From positions 1 through 64,000 of the forward strand of contig JBMSYN010000009.1 of NCBI GenBank assembly GCA_049426725.1: 64,000 nucleotides of DNA, in the 5' to 3' direction. Position numbers and translations under genes: made by a program. The stretch is from UBA961 sp049426725. Its GTDB lineage: Bacteria > Bacteroidota > Ignavibacteria > Kapaibacteriales > UBA961. Below the pieces are notes generated by a model that saw nothing but the letters and a program-made list of their open reading frames with translations, was not told where the DNA came from and searched no databases. Of the stretch, positions 45,386 to 55,233 are shown in pieces. Positions within the stretch are counted from its first letter, which is position 1. The number at the start of each line of letters is the position of its first letter.

Positions 45386-45637
45386 ATGATTGAATCAGAC
45401 ATCCATATTTTCTCTCATGAGAATCTCATCACTCAATCTCAAAACTCACCTTTGACTTTGGGCTATCATACTTTGCAGTTTTATGTGGAGTCACCGGGAA
45501 TACCGGCAAAACATGTGACAAATACTATCGAGACATTTTATTTATCCCCTTCCGGCGGAACATTACGTGATAGCTCCATGAATATCGTCATGTATAGCGC
45601 CAAGTATGACAAATACAAAGGGTATGGAAAAGCGTAA
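45386..45637 (+). CDS. Small protein of unknown function, possibly real
   Basis: An 83-aa ORF (MIESDIHIFSHENLITQSQN at the start, ending KYDKYKGYGKA) between the nuoI terminator and the M16 peptidase gene. The middle is a mixed beta-like sequence (GYHTLQFYVESPGIPAKHVT) with no signal peptide or membrane helix. I recognise no family. No clear SD is visible. It could be a genuine small gene or a decayed remnant; the plausible amino acid composition is the only support. It ends 35 nt before the peptidase start. Confidence 0.35.
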   Translation: MIESDIHIFSHENLITQSQNSPLTLGYHTLQFYVESPGIPAKHVTNTIETFYLSPSGGTLRDSSMNIVMYSAKYDKYKGYGKA

Positions 45638-45671
45638 AACACCATTCATGTTTCATTATACAATGAGTTCT

Positions 45672-47015
45672 ATGAAATACTCAAAACTCCCCATGTTGTC
45701 ATTGACAATCATGTTTGCCTTAAGCATTCTGACTGTACAATCGCATGCACAAATCAATCCCATAAATTTTGAAGAATTCACCATGAAAAATGGTTTGCAT
45801 GTAATTCTTCACAAAGATGCATCTGCTCCCAATGTAGCAGTATTGGTACATTATAGAGTTGGTGCAAGAGATGAAGACCCCAAAAGAACGGGTTTTGCAC
45901 ATTTTTTCGAACATCTCATGTTCGAAGCAACAGATTACTATAAAAGAGCATCACTAGATAAGCTTATTCAAGGCGCAGGTGGTGAACTGAATGCATATAC
46001 TTCATTCGATGAGACTGTCTATCATTTTGAAGTGCCAAGCAATGAGGTTCGCCTTCCATTATGGATTGAAGCATCACGCATGCGAACATTGCATGTTGAT
46101 TCAATCGGCGTGGAAACACAAAGAGGAGTCGTAAAGGAAGAAAGAAAAAATCGTTATGACAATACACCATATGGCGATTGGTTCGAACGTACTGCGAACA
46201 AATTGTTCAATAATGGAATGTATAGCTGGACCCCGATTGGGACAGCGCAACATATTGATAATGCAAGTATTGATGAATTCAAACAATTCTACAATAACTA
46301 CTATCAACCTAATAATGCAACATTGGTTGTATCTGGCGACATCGATGTAAAACAAGTCAAAGGATTCATCAATGACTATTTCGGAAAATTGCCAAGAGGT
46401 GCACAACCAAAGCGTTCTGATGTAGCACTAAAGCCCGTGAATGCCGGTATTGTTAAGGAAACGATCGAGGATGCCAAAGCACAATTACCCGCAGTGTTTA
46501 TGGGATATCGTGGACCCAAAATTGGCGAAAAAGATGCATATGCGATGTCCATGCTTATGGATATCATGCGCTCAGGTGAAAGTTCACGCTTGTATCAGCG
46601 CCTTGTTGACAAAGATCAAACTGCAGTACAAGCAAGTGGTGGAGCTCAGAACTTGCAAGCTTCCGGGATGTTGTTCATGCTTGGTATCATTGCCCCCGGT
46701 AAAACACCAGACGATGTCATCAAAGCAATGGATGAAGAAATGGAAAAAGTGAAAGCAAATGGCGTGACCGACGAAGAGTTCGCCAAGGCGAAGAATATCG
46801 CCGAGGTACGATTCATCGAAGGCAAGAAGAATGTGCTCGAAAAAGCACGATCACTTGCTCGTTATCATACCTATTTTGGCAAGGCATCGATGATCAATAC
46901 AGAAATCAAAGATTTCATGTCGATCAAGAAAGAGGATCTACAGAGAGTGGCAAAACAATATTTCACTCAAGATTCCAGAGTCATCATGCAATATATGCCG
47001 AAACAAAAACAATAA
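45672..47015 (+). CDS. M16 family zinc metallopeptidase, exported
   Basis: A 447-aa insulinase-type peptidase. With ATG 45672 it opens with a signal peptide (KLPMLSLTIMFALSILTVQSHA). The inverted zinc motif HxxEH is at residues 77-81 (GFAHFFEHLMFEAT), and the downstream Glu of the site is in VVKEERKNRYDNTPYGDWFE, so it should be active. Two M16 domains of about 200 residues are present. It degrades peptides in the periplasm or at the surface; the substrate is unknown. The frame reaches 45606 without a signal peptide, so the later ATG is chosen. An M16 partner without the zinc motif follows after 30 nt. Confidence 0.92.
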   Translation: MKYSKLPMLSLTIMFALSILTVQSHAQINPINFEEFTMKNGLHVILHKDASAPNVAVLVHYRVGARDEDPKRTGFAHFFEHLMFEATDYYKRASLDKLIQGAGGELNAYTSFDETVYHFEVPSNEVRLPLWIEASRMRTLHVDSIGVETQRGVVKEERKNRYDNTPYGDWFERTANKLFNNGMYSWTPIGTAQHIDNASIDEFKQFYNNYYQPNNATLVVSGDIDVKQVKGFINDYFGKLPRGAQPKRSDVALKPVNAGIVKETIEDAKAQLPAVFMGYRGPKIGEKDAYAMSMLMDIMRSGESSRLYQRLVDKDQTAVQASGGAQNLQASGMLFMLGIIAPGKTPDDVIKAMDEEMEKVKANGVTDEEFAKAKNIAEVRFIEGKKNVLEKARSLARYHTYFGKASMINTEIKDFMSIKKEDLQRVAKQYFTQDSRVIMQYMPKQKQ

Positions 47016-47045
47016 TCTTCTTTTGATCACACTTTTTGAATTATC

Positions 47046-49103
47046 ATGAAACGATACATTATTCTCATAGCTTTCATCTTTGGAATGCAGACCGCATTTG
47101 GACAAGCATTCAATCTTGGTGAAAAACCGGGTCCTTTACCTGCAAAGGAATTTGCATTTCCGAAATACACAGAATTATTCCTTTCAAATGGACTAAAAGT
47201 TTTCGTTGTTGAAGATCATGAACAACCAACTGTCAATCTGCGCTTGCAAATTAGAGGTGGAGAAGTGTCTGAGTCGATCCCTGGTACAGCGGCAATGACA
47301 GCAGAAATGCTCACCAAAGGCGCAGGAAAAAGAGATGCTCTAGCAATAGCAAAAGATCTTGATGGAGTGGGCGCAGGTGTTAGTGCTTCATCCAGTGGCG
47401 ACATTACATCAGTAACCGGTGAAAGTATTTTGAAGCATATGCCAATCATGCTTGAAATTTTTGCTGATGTATTACGCTCTGCCACCTTCCCTGAAGAAGA
47501 ATTTGCAAAGCTAAAAAAACAAAAGATGTCTGAAGTAAAATTAGAGAAAGCAAATGCAGGTTCAATGCTTCAATCTCTATCAAGAAAAGTTGCTTATGGT
47601 GCGAATCATCCATCTGCAAGACATAAGTCAGAGGCATCATACAATAGCATCACCGTCGATGAAATCAAGAAGTTTTATGCTACTTATTATCGCCCCAATA
47701 ATGCAACACTTGCTGTTGTTGGCGATGTTAAACCCGAAGAAATCAAAGCAGTTCTTGAAAAAGCTCTTGGCACTTGGGAGCCGGGCGATGTAAATGAATT
47801 CCGCACACCAAAACCTGAGCCAATGCCACAAGGTGTGTATTTCATTGCTCGTCCAAGTTCAGTACAGTCATCAACAGCATTGACATCAACAGCATTGCCA
47901 AATAGTCATCCGGATTTTGAAGCTTTGCGTTTGGCTTCAAACCTTATGGGCGCGGGTTTTTCAGGAAGATTATTCAAAACACTCAGAGAAACCTATTCTT
48001 ATACATATACACCATTTGCAGCATTGACAAGTGGTCGTGATGTCAACCGTTTTATTTGTGGCGCAGATGTTCGCAATTCTGTTACTGATTCTGCAATCAA
48101 AGTATTGCAAACAGAAATGAGTAAACTTGCAAATGAACCAACACCAAATGACGAGCTTGATTTGATCAAGAGATTTGTGATAGGGCAATTCAAGATGAAT
48201 TTTGAAAATTCCGACTATGTAGCCGGACTTCTCCTCAATGCTGACTATAATAATCAACCAATTACTGTTGTGAAGGATTTTCCTCAAAGATTTACGGCAA
48301 TTACTTCAGAACAAATGAAGGCAGCTGTTTCAAAGCATTTGGCAAAACAATCCATTATTGTTGTAGGAAGCCCAGAGATTATTGAGACTTTGCGTCAATT
48401 TGGACCAGTCTATGAATACACAACAGACCTAGTACCTAAGAAAGCAGAATCCAAGAAAGTGGATCTAACTCCCGAACAATTGATGGAAAAACATCGTGCC
48501 GCATTGGGTGGAATGGATAATATCTCCAAGATTTCTACTCTCATAACCAAAGGTACTGCTTCATTCGACATGAATGGACAAGAGATGAAAGGTGATATAA
48601 CCATGAAGCAAAAAGCTCCCGGAAAGCAAGTCATGGTTATGGATTTCAAGATGTTCAAGCAAACACAAATGACAGATGGTAATCAGGCTTGGAGAATGAT
48701 GGGTCCGCAAAGTGAGGAAATAACAGACCTTGCGGAAAAACAAGAAATGCTCGATGAAGCTCATATTGCCCAGTCAGCACGCCTTTTGGAATTGGGATAT
48801 TCTCTTACCGTCAAAGGCCAAGAAGGATCATCAATCATTGTTGAAGCAAAGAATAAAGCAGGCGAAGTACAAACCTTGAATTTCGATGCGAAAACATACT
48901 TGCTCAATTCAGTCAAAGAAATAGCCAAGAGTCCGCAAGGAGAAATGGAGGTTACGAGATTGTTTGGAAATTATACTGAAGTTGGCGGTGTGAAGTTTCC
49001 ATCAAAAATGGTAATTGAACAAGGTCCGATGGTGATTTCATTTGATGATATAAAATATACAGTCAATCAAGAAATCAACGATTCAGAATTCAAACCTGAA
49101 TAA
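47046..49103 (+). CDS. M16 family protein lacking the zinc motif, with C-terminal extra domain
   Basis: A 685-aa exported protein (signal peptide KRYIILIAFIFGMQTAFGQA). The first 450 residues are two M16 domains, but where the active enzyme has HxxEH this one reads AAMTAEMLTKGAG, so the zinc ligands are missing. Such proteins form the regulatory half of M16B heterodimers. From about residue 478 an added domain begins (LTPEQLMEKHRAALGGMDNI) with the look of an outer-membrane lipoprotein-sorting/LolA-like beta sheet (later FDAKTYLLNSVKEIAKSPQG), as found in related Bacteroidota proteins. It is paired with the active gene upstream. Confidence 0.88.
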   Translation: MKRYIILIAFIFGMQTAFGQAFNLGEKPGPLPAKEFAFPKYTELFLSNGLKVFVVEDHEQPTVNLRLQIRGGEVSESIPGTAAMTAEMLTKGAGKRDALAIAKDLDGVGAGVSASSSGDITSVTGESILKHMPIMLEIFADVLRSATFPEEEFAKLKKQKMSEVKLEKANAGSMLQSLSRKVAYGANHPSARHKSEASYNSITVDEIKKFYATYYRPNNATLAVVGDVKPEEIKAVLEKALGTWEPGDVNEFRTPKPEPMPQGVYFIARPSSVQSSTALTSTALPNSHPDFEALRLASNLMGAGFSGRLFKTLRETYSYTYTPFAALTSGRDVNRFICGADVRNSVTDSAIKVLQTEMSKLANEPTPNDELDLIKRFVIGQFKMNFENSDYVAGLLLNADYNNQPITVVKDFPQRFTAITSEQMKAAVSKHLAKQSIIVVGSPEIIETLRQFGPVYEYTTDLVPKKAESKKVDLTPEQLMEKHRAALGGMDNISKISTLITKGTASFDMNGQEMKGDITMKQKAPGKQVMVMDFKMFKQTQMTDGNQAWRMMGPQSEEITDLAEKQEMLDEAHIAQSARLLELGYSLTVKGQEGSSIIVEAKNKAGEVQTLNFDAKTYLLNSVKEIAKSPQGEMEVTRLFGNYTEVGGVKFPSKMVIEQGPMVISFDDIKYTVNQEINDSEFKPE

Positions 49104-49106
49104 ATC

Positions 49107-49138
49107 AAAAAGCCCCAACACATGTTGGGGCTTTTTTT
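49107..49138 (+). terminator. Terminator shared by the M16 genes and surE
   Basis: A 13-bp perfect stem (AAAAGCCCCAACA 49108-49120 with 49123-49135), followed by T on the plus strand and A/T on the other. It lies between two convergent genes and can serve both. Confidence 0.88.
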
Positions 49139-49892
49139 ATATCAATGTTTTCAATCGTTCGACTTCTTTTCTATGCGTCAAATCATAATGAATTGGCGTG
49201 AGTGAAACCCAACCATTTCTCACAGCCCCATCATCGGTGTCGATATCTTGCGCTTCTGGTGTTTGATAGGTTCCCACAATCCAGTGATATTCCCTGCCCA
49301 TTGGATCTTTTCTTGAATCATAACTATCATCCCAATAGGAATTGCTTAATCGTGTGATTCGCATGCCTTTGACTTCATCAGGAGAAATTGCCGGAACATT
49401 CATATTGAGAATTGTATCACGATTCAATCCCCATTCGAGCATCGAACCGGCCACTTGCCTAGCATATTTCGCCGCGGCAGACATATCTGCTTCAAGCGAA
49501 AAGGAAGTCAAGGACACAGCGAGTGCGGGCAAACCAATCATCATGGCTTCTGTGGCTGCCGAAACAGTTCCTGAGTACATTACATTCACAGAGGTATTTG
49601 CGCCATGATTTATTCCTGAAACAACCAAATCAGGCTTGATGTCAAGCAAGGTTGAAACACCAAGTTTCACGCAGTCAGCCGGCGTGCCATTAACCGCAAA
49701 GCCAAACAATCCTCCATTTCTTTGAAAAGGGACTGCTCTAAGTGGCGCGCTCACTGTAAGTGCATGCCCAACGGCACTTTGTTGTCTATCCGGTGCTATG
49801 ACAGTCACATTACCAATCTCTTGCATTGCTTGTGCAAGAGCGAGTATGCCGGGTGAGTCAATTCCATCGTCATTCGTGACCAATATATTCAT
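49137..49892 (-). CDS. surE: 5'/3'-nucleotidase SurE
   Basis: A 251-aa metal-dependent nucleoside monophosphatase acting in stationary-phase survival. The N-terminal metal-binding motif MNILVTNDDGIDSPGI is intact, as are AVGHALTVSAPL, NGTPADCVKLG (residues near 88) and SGINHGANTSVNVMYSGTVS in the middle. Length matches. It is 3 nt downstream of the CbpA-like gene and convergent with the M16 pair, sharing the terminator. Confidence 0.95.
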   Translation of the reverse strand: MNILVTNDDGIDSPGILALAQAMQEIGNVTVIAPDRQQSAVGHALTVSAPLRAVPFQRNGGLFGFAVNGTPADCVKLGVSTLLDIKPDLVVSGINHGANTSVNVMYSGTVSAATEAMMIGLPALAVSLTSFSLEADMSAAAKYARQVAGSMLEWGLNRDTILNMNVPAISPDEVKGMRITRLSNSYWDDSYDSRKDPMGREYHWIVGTYQTPEAQDIDTDDGAVRNGWVSLTPIHYDLTHRKEVERLKTLI

Positions 49893-49894
49893 GA

Positions 49895-50761
49895 TTAATC
49901 TCTCAAAGCCGCAAGTGATGAAATCAATTCTTTTTCTTCTTCCGTGAGTTGCGTTGGCAATTCAATGTCAACAATCAGCATCAAATCACCAAATTCTTGT
50001 TCTTTTCCATGAAGTGGCATTCCAAAACCTTTCAATCTCAGCTTTGTACCCGATTTGGTTTCCGGTGCAATCTTCACGGCAACCGTACCTTTCATGGATT
50101 TGAAATTGACTTGTCCCCCAAGCAATGCAGTGTATAAAGGAACCTGTAGATCAGCTTCCAAATCAGAACCTTTCATGCGAAACACATCATCATTTTTTAC
50201 ATGCACTTTAACAAGAATATCATGGCCTTGACCGGACGGAATATTGATGGTTTGACCATCTTTGATTCCGGGTTTCAATTTAATCTCTCGCTGCTTCCCT
50301 CCCGTGGTCAATTTCAATGTACAACCATTATACGCTTGATTGAACGATATGGTCGCCTGCAGTTCTGATGTAGTTTTTTGAGGCTTGGCAGTTCTTCTGC
50401 CGGCACCACCATTGAAGATGGTTTCAAAGAAGTCTGAAAATCCGGAGCCACCCGAAAATTGAGAGAAGTCATGTTGCGGGCTTGGCTGCTGTTGCCAGGA
50501 TTGCCAATCAAATGGACTTCCTCCGCCACCCGGATGGGCATTCCAGCTGGAGCCGAGGCGATCATATTTTTCTTTCTTTTGTGGATCACTCAATACTTGA
50601 TATGCTTCATTTATTTCCTTGAAGCGTTCTTCGGCTTTTGCATCTCCGGGGTTTTTATCGGGATGAAACTGCTGCGCCAGAGATCTATATGCCTTTTTGA
50701 TCTCTTCAGGCTTTGCAGATTTGGTGAGACCTAGAACAGAATAATAGTCTTTGAATTCCAT
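49895..50761 (-). CDS. CbpA-type DnaJ co-chaperone
   Basis: A 288-aa J-domain protein that stimulates DnaK. From ATG 50761: MEFKDYYSVLGLTKSAKPEE, helix II and the essential HPD in SLAQQFHPDKNPGDAK, then a Gly/Ser/Phe-rich linker (about 75-125) and two C-terminal beta domains for substrate binding. The zinc-finger region of DnaJ is absent, so it belongs to the CbpA/DjlB-like class. Thirteen upstream codons up to 50800 are less likely to be translated. It is followed by surE after 3 nt and is divergent from the large surface protein gene. Confidence 0.9.
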   Translation of the reverse strand: MEFKDYYSVLGLTKSAKPEEIKKAYRSLAQQFHPDKNPGDAKAEERFKEINEAYQVLSDPQKKEKYDRLGSSWNAHPGGGGSPFDWQSWQQQPSPQHDFSQFSGGSGFSDFFETIFNGGAGRRTAKPQKTTSELQATISFNQAYNGCTLKLTTGGKQREIKLKPGIKDGQTINIPSGQGHDILVKVHVKNDDVFRMKGSDLEADLQVPLYTALLGGQVNFKSMKGTVAVKIAPETKSGTKLRLKGFGMPLHGKEQEFGDLMLIVDIELPTQLTEEEKELISSLAALRD

Positions 50762-50936
50762 GAGTGTAGTGCTTGAGGACTTGAATGTATCATTGATCAC
50801 GAAGTGAACGGGGCTATCAACGAGCAGTTATGCCAAATGTTGTATTATTTCTTACAATATCGGATTATTTTCCATTGGTCAACTCATCTTTTTTTCCTTA
50901 TTTGACAAGGGGTATTATCCATATTCTTAATCTCTT

Positions 50937-53900
50937 GTGAAGCTTTCACCATCACATATAACCTTTCTCAAAAAGTTCACTCAATTCTTTCTTGTCATGT
51001 TGAGTTGTGTAATTGTAGCATCCGCACAAAACGGAGCAATTCCAACAAATGCAATTTCAGGATATGCCGGTAGATATTTCCTTATTGGATTCATGCAAAA
51101 TGAAATCATGATCCTCCCCGGAGGAATACGATTATCCATAACAATATCAACCATCAGGCCAACCACCATACGCATAGCATCACCAATTTCACGTCCTTCC
51201 CAATTTTATCAAATACCAGGTGATACAGTCATTGAACTGACATTCCCTTATGGCGATGTGGAAATGTTTGATTCAGAAAGAGCCATGTTGAAAGCGATCG
51301 AGATCGAATCTGATCAACCCATTACAGTAAGCGGAATGAGTAGTCAATCATTGTCCACCGATGGTTTTTCTGCAATTCCGGTTTCAAAGTGGGGCCGTGA
51401 ATATGTTATTCATTCATGGCCAAATGACATTTACATGCATGATGATGACCCGCAAGGGAAAATTCCCAGATCCAGTCAATTCATGGTTATTGCAGCGGAA
51501 GATAATACGGTGATTGAGTTTACCCCGAGGAGTAGAACATTTCAGAAAATACAAAGTGGGGAATCAACCATCATACAATTGAATAAAGGACAATGCTATC
51601 TGGTTAAATCCGACACATTACCCGCTGGCAGTGGTGATTTGTCAGGCACGATTGTACGATCAGACAAACCCATCGGAGTATTCAGCGGTCATGTACGCAC
51701 GGCAATACCACTCGGGCTCCTTGAATTTGACAGTAAAAATCATTTGACTGAAATGCTTTACCCCACTGAACAATGGGGTAAATCATTCGTTACATTGCCA
51801 TTCAATAATGATGGCATGGGTGATTTTTTCAGAATACACTGCATAGAGCCAAATACGAATGTCACTGTAAAAGGATGGAATATCAATCAGACACATATTC
51901 TCACCAATCCCGGTGATTTCAAAACATTGTCATTCATTCGAGACCCATTGCTCATTGAAGCGGATAAGCCAATCAGTATTGCACAATACATGACAAGCAG
52001 TTTTTCAGCAAATGAGCGCTTGCAAACATTTGATCCATGCATGATGCTCATCCCATCTATAGATAAAGCAATCACAAAAGCATCATTTCATGTGATTAAC
52101 AATCCTCCAACGAATCCGAAACAGTTTTCCAAACACTTTATTTCTCTTGTTTGCACAGAAGATGCTGTGGACCATATCATGCTCGACAATCGATATGTAA
52201 AAAGCATTGTTTCCAATTTGCCAAATCAAAGAATGAATGGAACTCAGTTGTTTTATGCCACCGTTCCGGTAAGCCCCGGCACACATCATATTACAACGAT
52301 GGAAGGAGCTTTCAATGCTGCATTGTATGGTACCGGTTCCGATGATGCCTATGCATATCCTCTGGCATTCGGCATGGTAAAAGGGATTGACACTTCAGCA
52401 CCACGAATTGTCATGAAAGATTCCTGCGGTATCATAAAGGGAATAATTCAAGAACTTCTCATCAATGATTATAGCGGTCTGCATGATATATCCGTGATTC
52501 ATGATTCCACTCAAAACATGAATTGGGCACTTGCCGGCATCCGTGATGGAGATCTATCAGCAATATTTACCGGATCGGTCATCAATATGCTGAAAGATGC
52601 AAGTTTTGTCATCGAGTCAATTGATAATGCCGGGAATAGTTCGAGGAATAGATATTACTATACAGCACCTAAAATATCAATCCCGGATACACTTCGATTT
52701 TCCAAGATCAATATTGGAGATACAATCAGGCAGTCAATCACAGTAAAAAATGAGGGCAAAGAAACCATTTCAATAGAATATGGCAAGGTTGATGGTGATA
52801 ATAGAATTGTGTGTGAAAATATTACGGAACTCAATAATAGAAGACTTGCCCCCAATGATTCAATTGCTTTGACTTGTTCATTCATTGGAATGGGCAGTGA
52901 AGATACAGCTCGGGCAAATCTGAGAATTTTCCTTGGTTGCGGGATAGTTACAGATGTTAACATACAAGCATTGCTCGAAAGTATGTCCTTAACTGTGATT
53001 GGCCATGATTTTGGAAATGTTTCAGTAGGCGATATGAAATCAGGAATGATTAGAGTGGTAAATACGGGCGGAATTCCTTTGAATTCATATTCTATTGAGA
53101 TGATGCAATTGGTCGATTTCATTCTTGATACCGCAGGAATATTCCCTCGCCAAATATTACCACTTGATACATTTATGATTCCTTGCAGATTTGCACCAAA
53201 AAGCAAGAGTACTCAATCTCAGTCTTTCAGAATCATTAATGATAAATCGATACCCAATCAAGCAGAGTTAAAAGGCAATGGCATTGTGCCTTCCATCAAT
53301 GGTTTTGTCATTGACTGGAAAGACCGTCATATCGCTTCCAAGAGTGACACAATTGCAATCATAACAAATACGGGAAATGACACTGCACATATTCACTTTG
53401 ATATGCCGACAGGAAGTGATACTATTTTCAAGATGCATTTTCCCGGAGGACGGAGTGATACGAGTCTAGGACCTAATCGCTCTATAGATGTTCTTTGCAC
53501 TTTCATACCTGCAGACACAATCCAGTATGCACATTCAGGGTTCATACGATTTTCCAATGGATTCATGGTAGATAGCACCCGATATGAATTGAAAGGTAAA
53601 GGGATGATTCCAAGAATTCAACTGCATGACATCTATGTTGGAAGAATTCGTGAGCAAACAGTGTCTGATACCATTGGCTTGCTATTTGAATCGCTAGGCA
53701 GCATGCCACTTCGAATTCAGAAAGCACGTATTGTTTCAGGTGATAGTGCTTCATTCAATTTCGATATGAATGATTTTATTGGGAAGTCATTTTCTCCAAA
53801 TGAATCTTATTTTCTTCCTATTACATTCATACCAAAACGAGCCGGTAGACATGAAATCGAGATAGAGTTAGTTTCCGATGCAGCACCATTTGGGCAACAA

Positions 53901-54986
53901 TCAATTATGAAGTCCAGGATCTTTGGTGATGCCGATCCAATAGACACAATAGCAGTACTTCTTGACATTCAAACCATTGACACAATGCATGTGTGTGAGC
54001 AAAGGGCGATAAGCGGCATAATCATCAATAATGGAAATATTGATGTCATGTTGAATTCCCTTATAGGAGTATCACGCTTTGGAAAAACAATTGTAACCAT
54101 TCAATCAATTGCTGATTCCCTCATTGTAAGCAGAGGAGGTTCATTGTCATTCTCTGCATTGATTGAAGCACAAGCCCCAGGTGATGACATAATAGATTTT
54201 TCGGCAATTATCGAAGATACATTGAATATAAAGATGACAAAATCAATGCATATTATATCAAATCATGTGTATTTTGACTCAAAGCAAAAGGATTCCATAG
54301 AGTTCTTACCGGGTGACAATGTTACAATAACATTTCAAGGTTCATTTGATTTTCCTCCAAAAACAGCATTGACATTTGAGCCAAAGATCACGCTTGACTA
54401 TATTCCCACTTCACTTGATTGCATATCATCAAACACGGAACTTATTGTAAACACATCTTCAGATGAAATCAGGATTCCAACTCAAGTTGCTACCGTTCCT
54501 GGTAAAACGATTCTGACCGGGCAAACGCAATCATCGATTCAGGGAAGTGGCACATGGCAAACAACATTGAGATTCCGATCATTCTTGTCTGATGATCCCG
54601 GTGACATCAAAGTAGAGATTAAAGAGATGTTGTCTACTTGCATCATTGGTGATACTGCAAACATATCTCTCAGAATATCAGACTTTTGCGCCAAGAATTT
54701 ACGAACTGTCACAGGCAACTTGAAAGGACAAGGTTTTCTAGGAATTTTCCCTCACCCGATTCAATCAGTAGGCAATCTTTCTGTGCTTCTCCATAGAGAA
54801 ACAGACTTCACCATAGACATAAAAAATCTCCTCGGCGAAACAATCAAAGTGATTAAAGGCAAAGGTAATGCCGGACTCAATATCTTTGCAATCGATGCGG
54901 AGGGTCTACCAAGTGGTTCTTATACCCTTATTTTTCAGTCAGTTAACTTCGCGACGACAAGACAATTCATCATAACCAAGGAATGA
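50937..54986 (+). CDS. Large exported IgGFc-binding/ASH-type surface protein
   Basis: A 1349-aa exported protein starting at GTG 50937 (signal peptide KKFTQFFLVMLSCVIVASA). Residues about 40-480 resemble the IgGFc-binding N-terminal domain, with SQFMVIAAEDNTVIEFTPRS and IIQLNKGQCYLVKS. A series of ASH/DUF1573-like beta-sandwiches follows from about residue 575 (DTLRFSKINIGDTIRQSITV; later HDFGNVSVGDMKSGMIRVVN). The last 80 residues (GIFPHPIQSVGNLSVLLHRE to ending FIITKE) match a type IX secretion sorting domain, though the usual PNP is PHP. It is probably translocated and attached to the surface. No clear SD is seen; alternatives are few because the signal peptide fixes the start region. Confidence 0.88.
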   Translation: MKLSPSHITFLKKFTQFFLVMLSCVIVASAQNGAIPTNAISGYAGRYFLIGFMQNEIMILPGGIRLSITISTIRPTTIRIASPISRPSQFYQIPGDTVIELTFPYGDVEMFDSERAMLKAIEIESDQPITVSGMSSQSLSTDGFSAIPVSKWGREYVIHSWPNDIYMHDDDPQGKIPRSSQFMVIAAEDNTVIEFTPRSRTFQKIQSGESTIIQLNKGQCYLVKSDTLPAGSGDLSGTIVRSDKPIGVFSGHVRTAIPLGLLEFDSKNHLTEMLYPTEQWGKSFVTLPFNNDGMGDFFRIHCIEPNTNVTVKGWNINQTHILTNPGDFKTLSFIRDPLLIEADKPISIAQYMTSSFSANERLQTFDPCMMLIPSIDKAITKASFHVINNPPTNPKQFSKHFISLVCTEDAVDHIMLDNRYVKSIVSNLPNQRMNGTQLFYATVPVSPGTHHITTMEGAFNAALYGTGSDDAYAYPLAFGMVKGIDTSAPRIVMKDSCGIIKGIIQELLINDYSGLHDISVIHDSTQNMNWALAGIRDGDLSAIFTGSVINMLKDASFVIESIDNAGNSSRNRYYYTAPKISIPDTLRFSKINIGDTIRQSITVKNEGKETISIEYGKVDGDNRIVCENITELNNRRLAPNDSIALTCSFIGMGSEDTARANLRIFLGCGIVTDVNIQALLESMSLTVIGHDFGNVSVGDMKSGMIRVVNTGGIPLNSYSIEMMQLVDFILDTAGIFPRQILPLDTFMIPCRFAPKSKSTQSQSFRIINDKSIPNQAELKGNGIVPSINGFVIDWKDRHIASKSDTIAIITNTGNDTAHIHFDMPTGSDTIFKMHFPGGRSDTSLGPNRSIDVLCTFIPADTIQYAHSGFIRFSNGFMVDSTRYELKGKGMIPRIQLHDIYVGRIREQTVSDTIGLLFESLGSMPLRIQKARIVSGDSASFNFDMNDFIGKSFSPNESYFLPITFIPKRAGRHEIEIELVSDAAPFGQQSIMKSRIFGDADPIDTIAVLLDIQTIDTMHVCEQRAISGIIINNGNIDVMLNSLIGVSRFGKTIVTIQSIADSLIVSRGGSLSFSALIEAQAPGDDIIDFSAIIEDTLNIKMTKSMHIISNHVYFDSKQKDSIEFLPGDNVTITFQGSFDFPPKTALTFEPKITLDYIPTSLDCISSNTELIVNTSSDEIRIPTQVATVPGKTILTGQTQSSIQGSGTWQTTLRFRSFLSDDPGDIKVEIKEMLSTCIIGDTANISLRISDFCAKNLRTVTGNLKGQGFLGIFPHPIQSVGNLSVLLHRETDFTIDIKNLLGETIKVIKGKGNAGLNIFAIDAEGLPSGSYTLIFQSVNFATTRQFIITKE

Positions 54987-55233
54987 ATTTCCACAAGGTT
55001 ATCCACATAAGGCCTTAAACAAGGAAAAACCTATATTTTTTCTTGTCTAATGCCAAGTTTTCTATTAAATTTGATGTGTTGTTGTGTTCGGGTGTTTTTG
55101 TTTTTATTCAGATATATAGCTCTTGGTGGCATCCCCTCCTTGACTTAGCACTGAGCAAGCCCCGGTATATACCTTCAACAAATCCCAATATTGAAATTAA
55201 TACTTACTTTTTACTGGCAAAAAGGTGAAACTC

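Noticed and set aside
52658..53206. 182-codon minus-strand ORF
   Set aside because: Lies entirely within the large surface protein gene and has no family resemblance; a shadow frame.
54999..55007. TTATCCACA, a perfect DnaA-box match
   Set aside because: A single box without clustered copies, an AT-rich unwinding region or dnaA/dnaN genes; expected by chance once in a window this size.
55043..55228. 61-codon plus-strand ORF before the beta-barrel gene
   Set aside because: No SD, unusual composition, overlaps the better-supported start region of the next gene.
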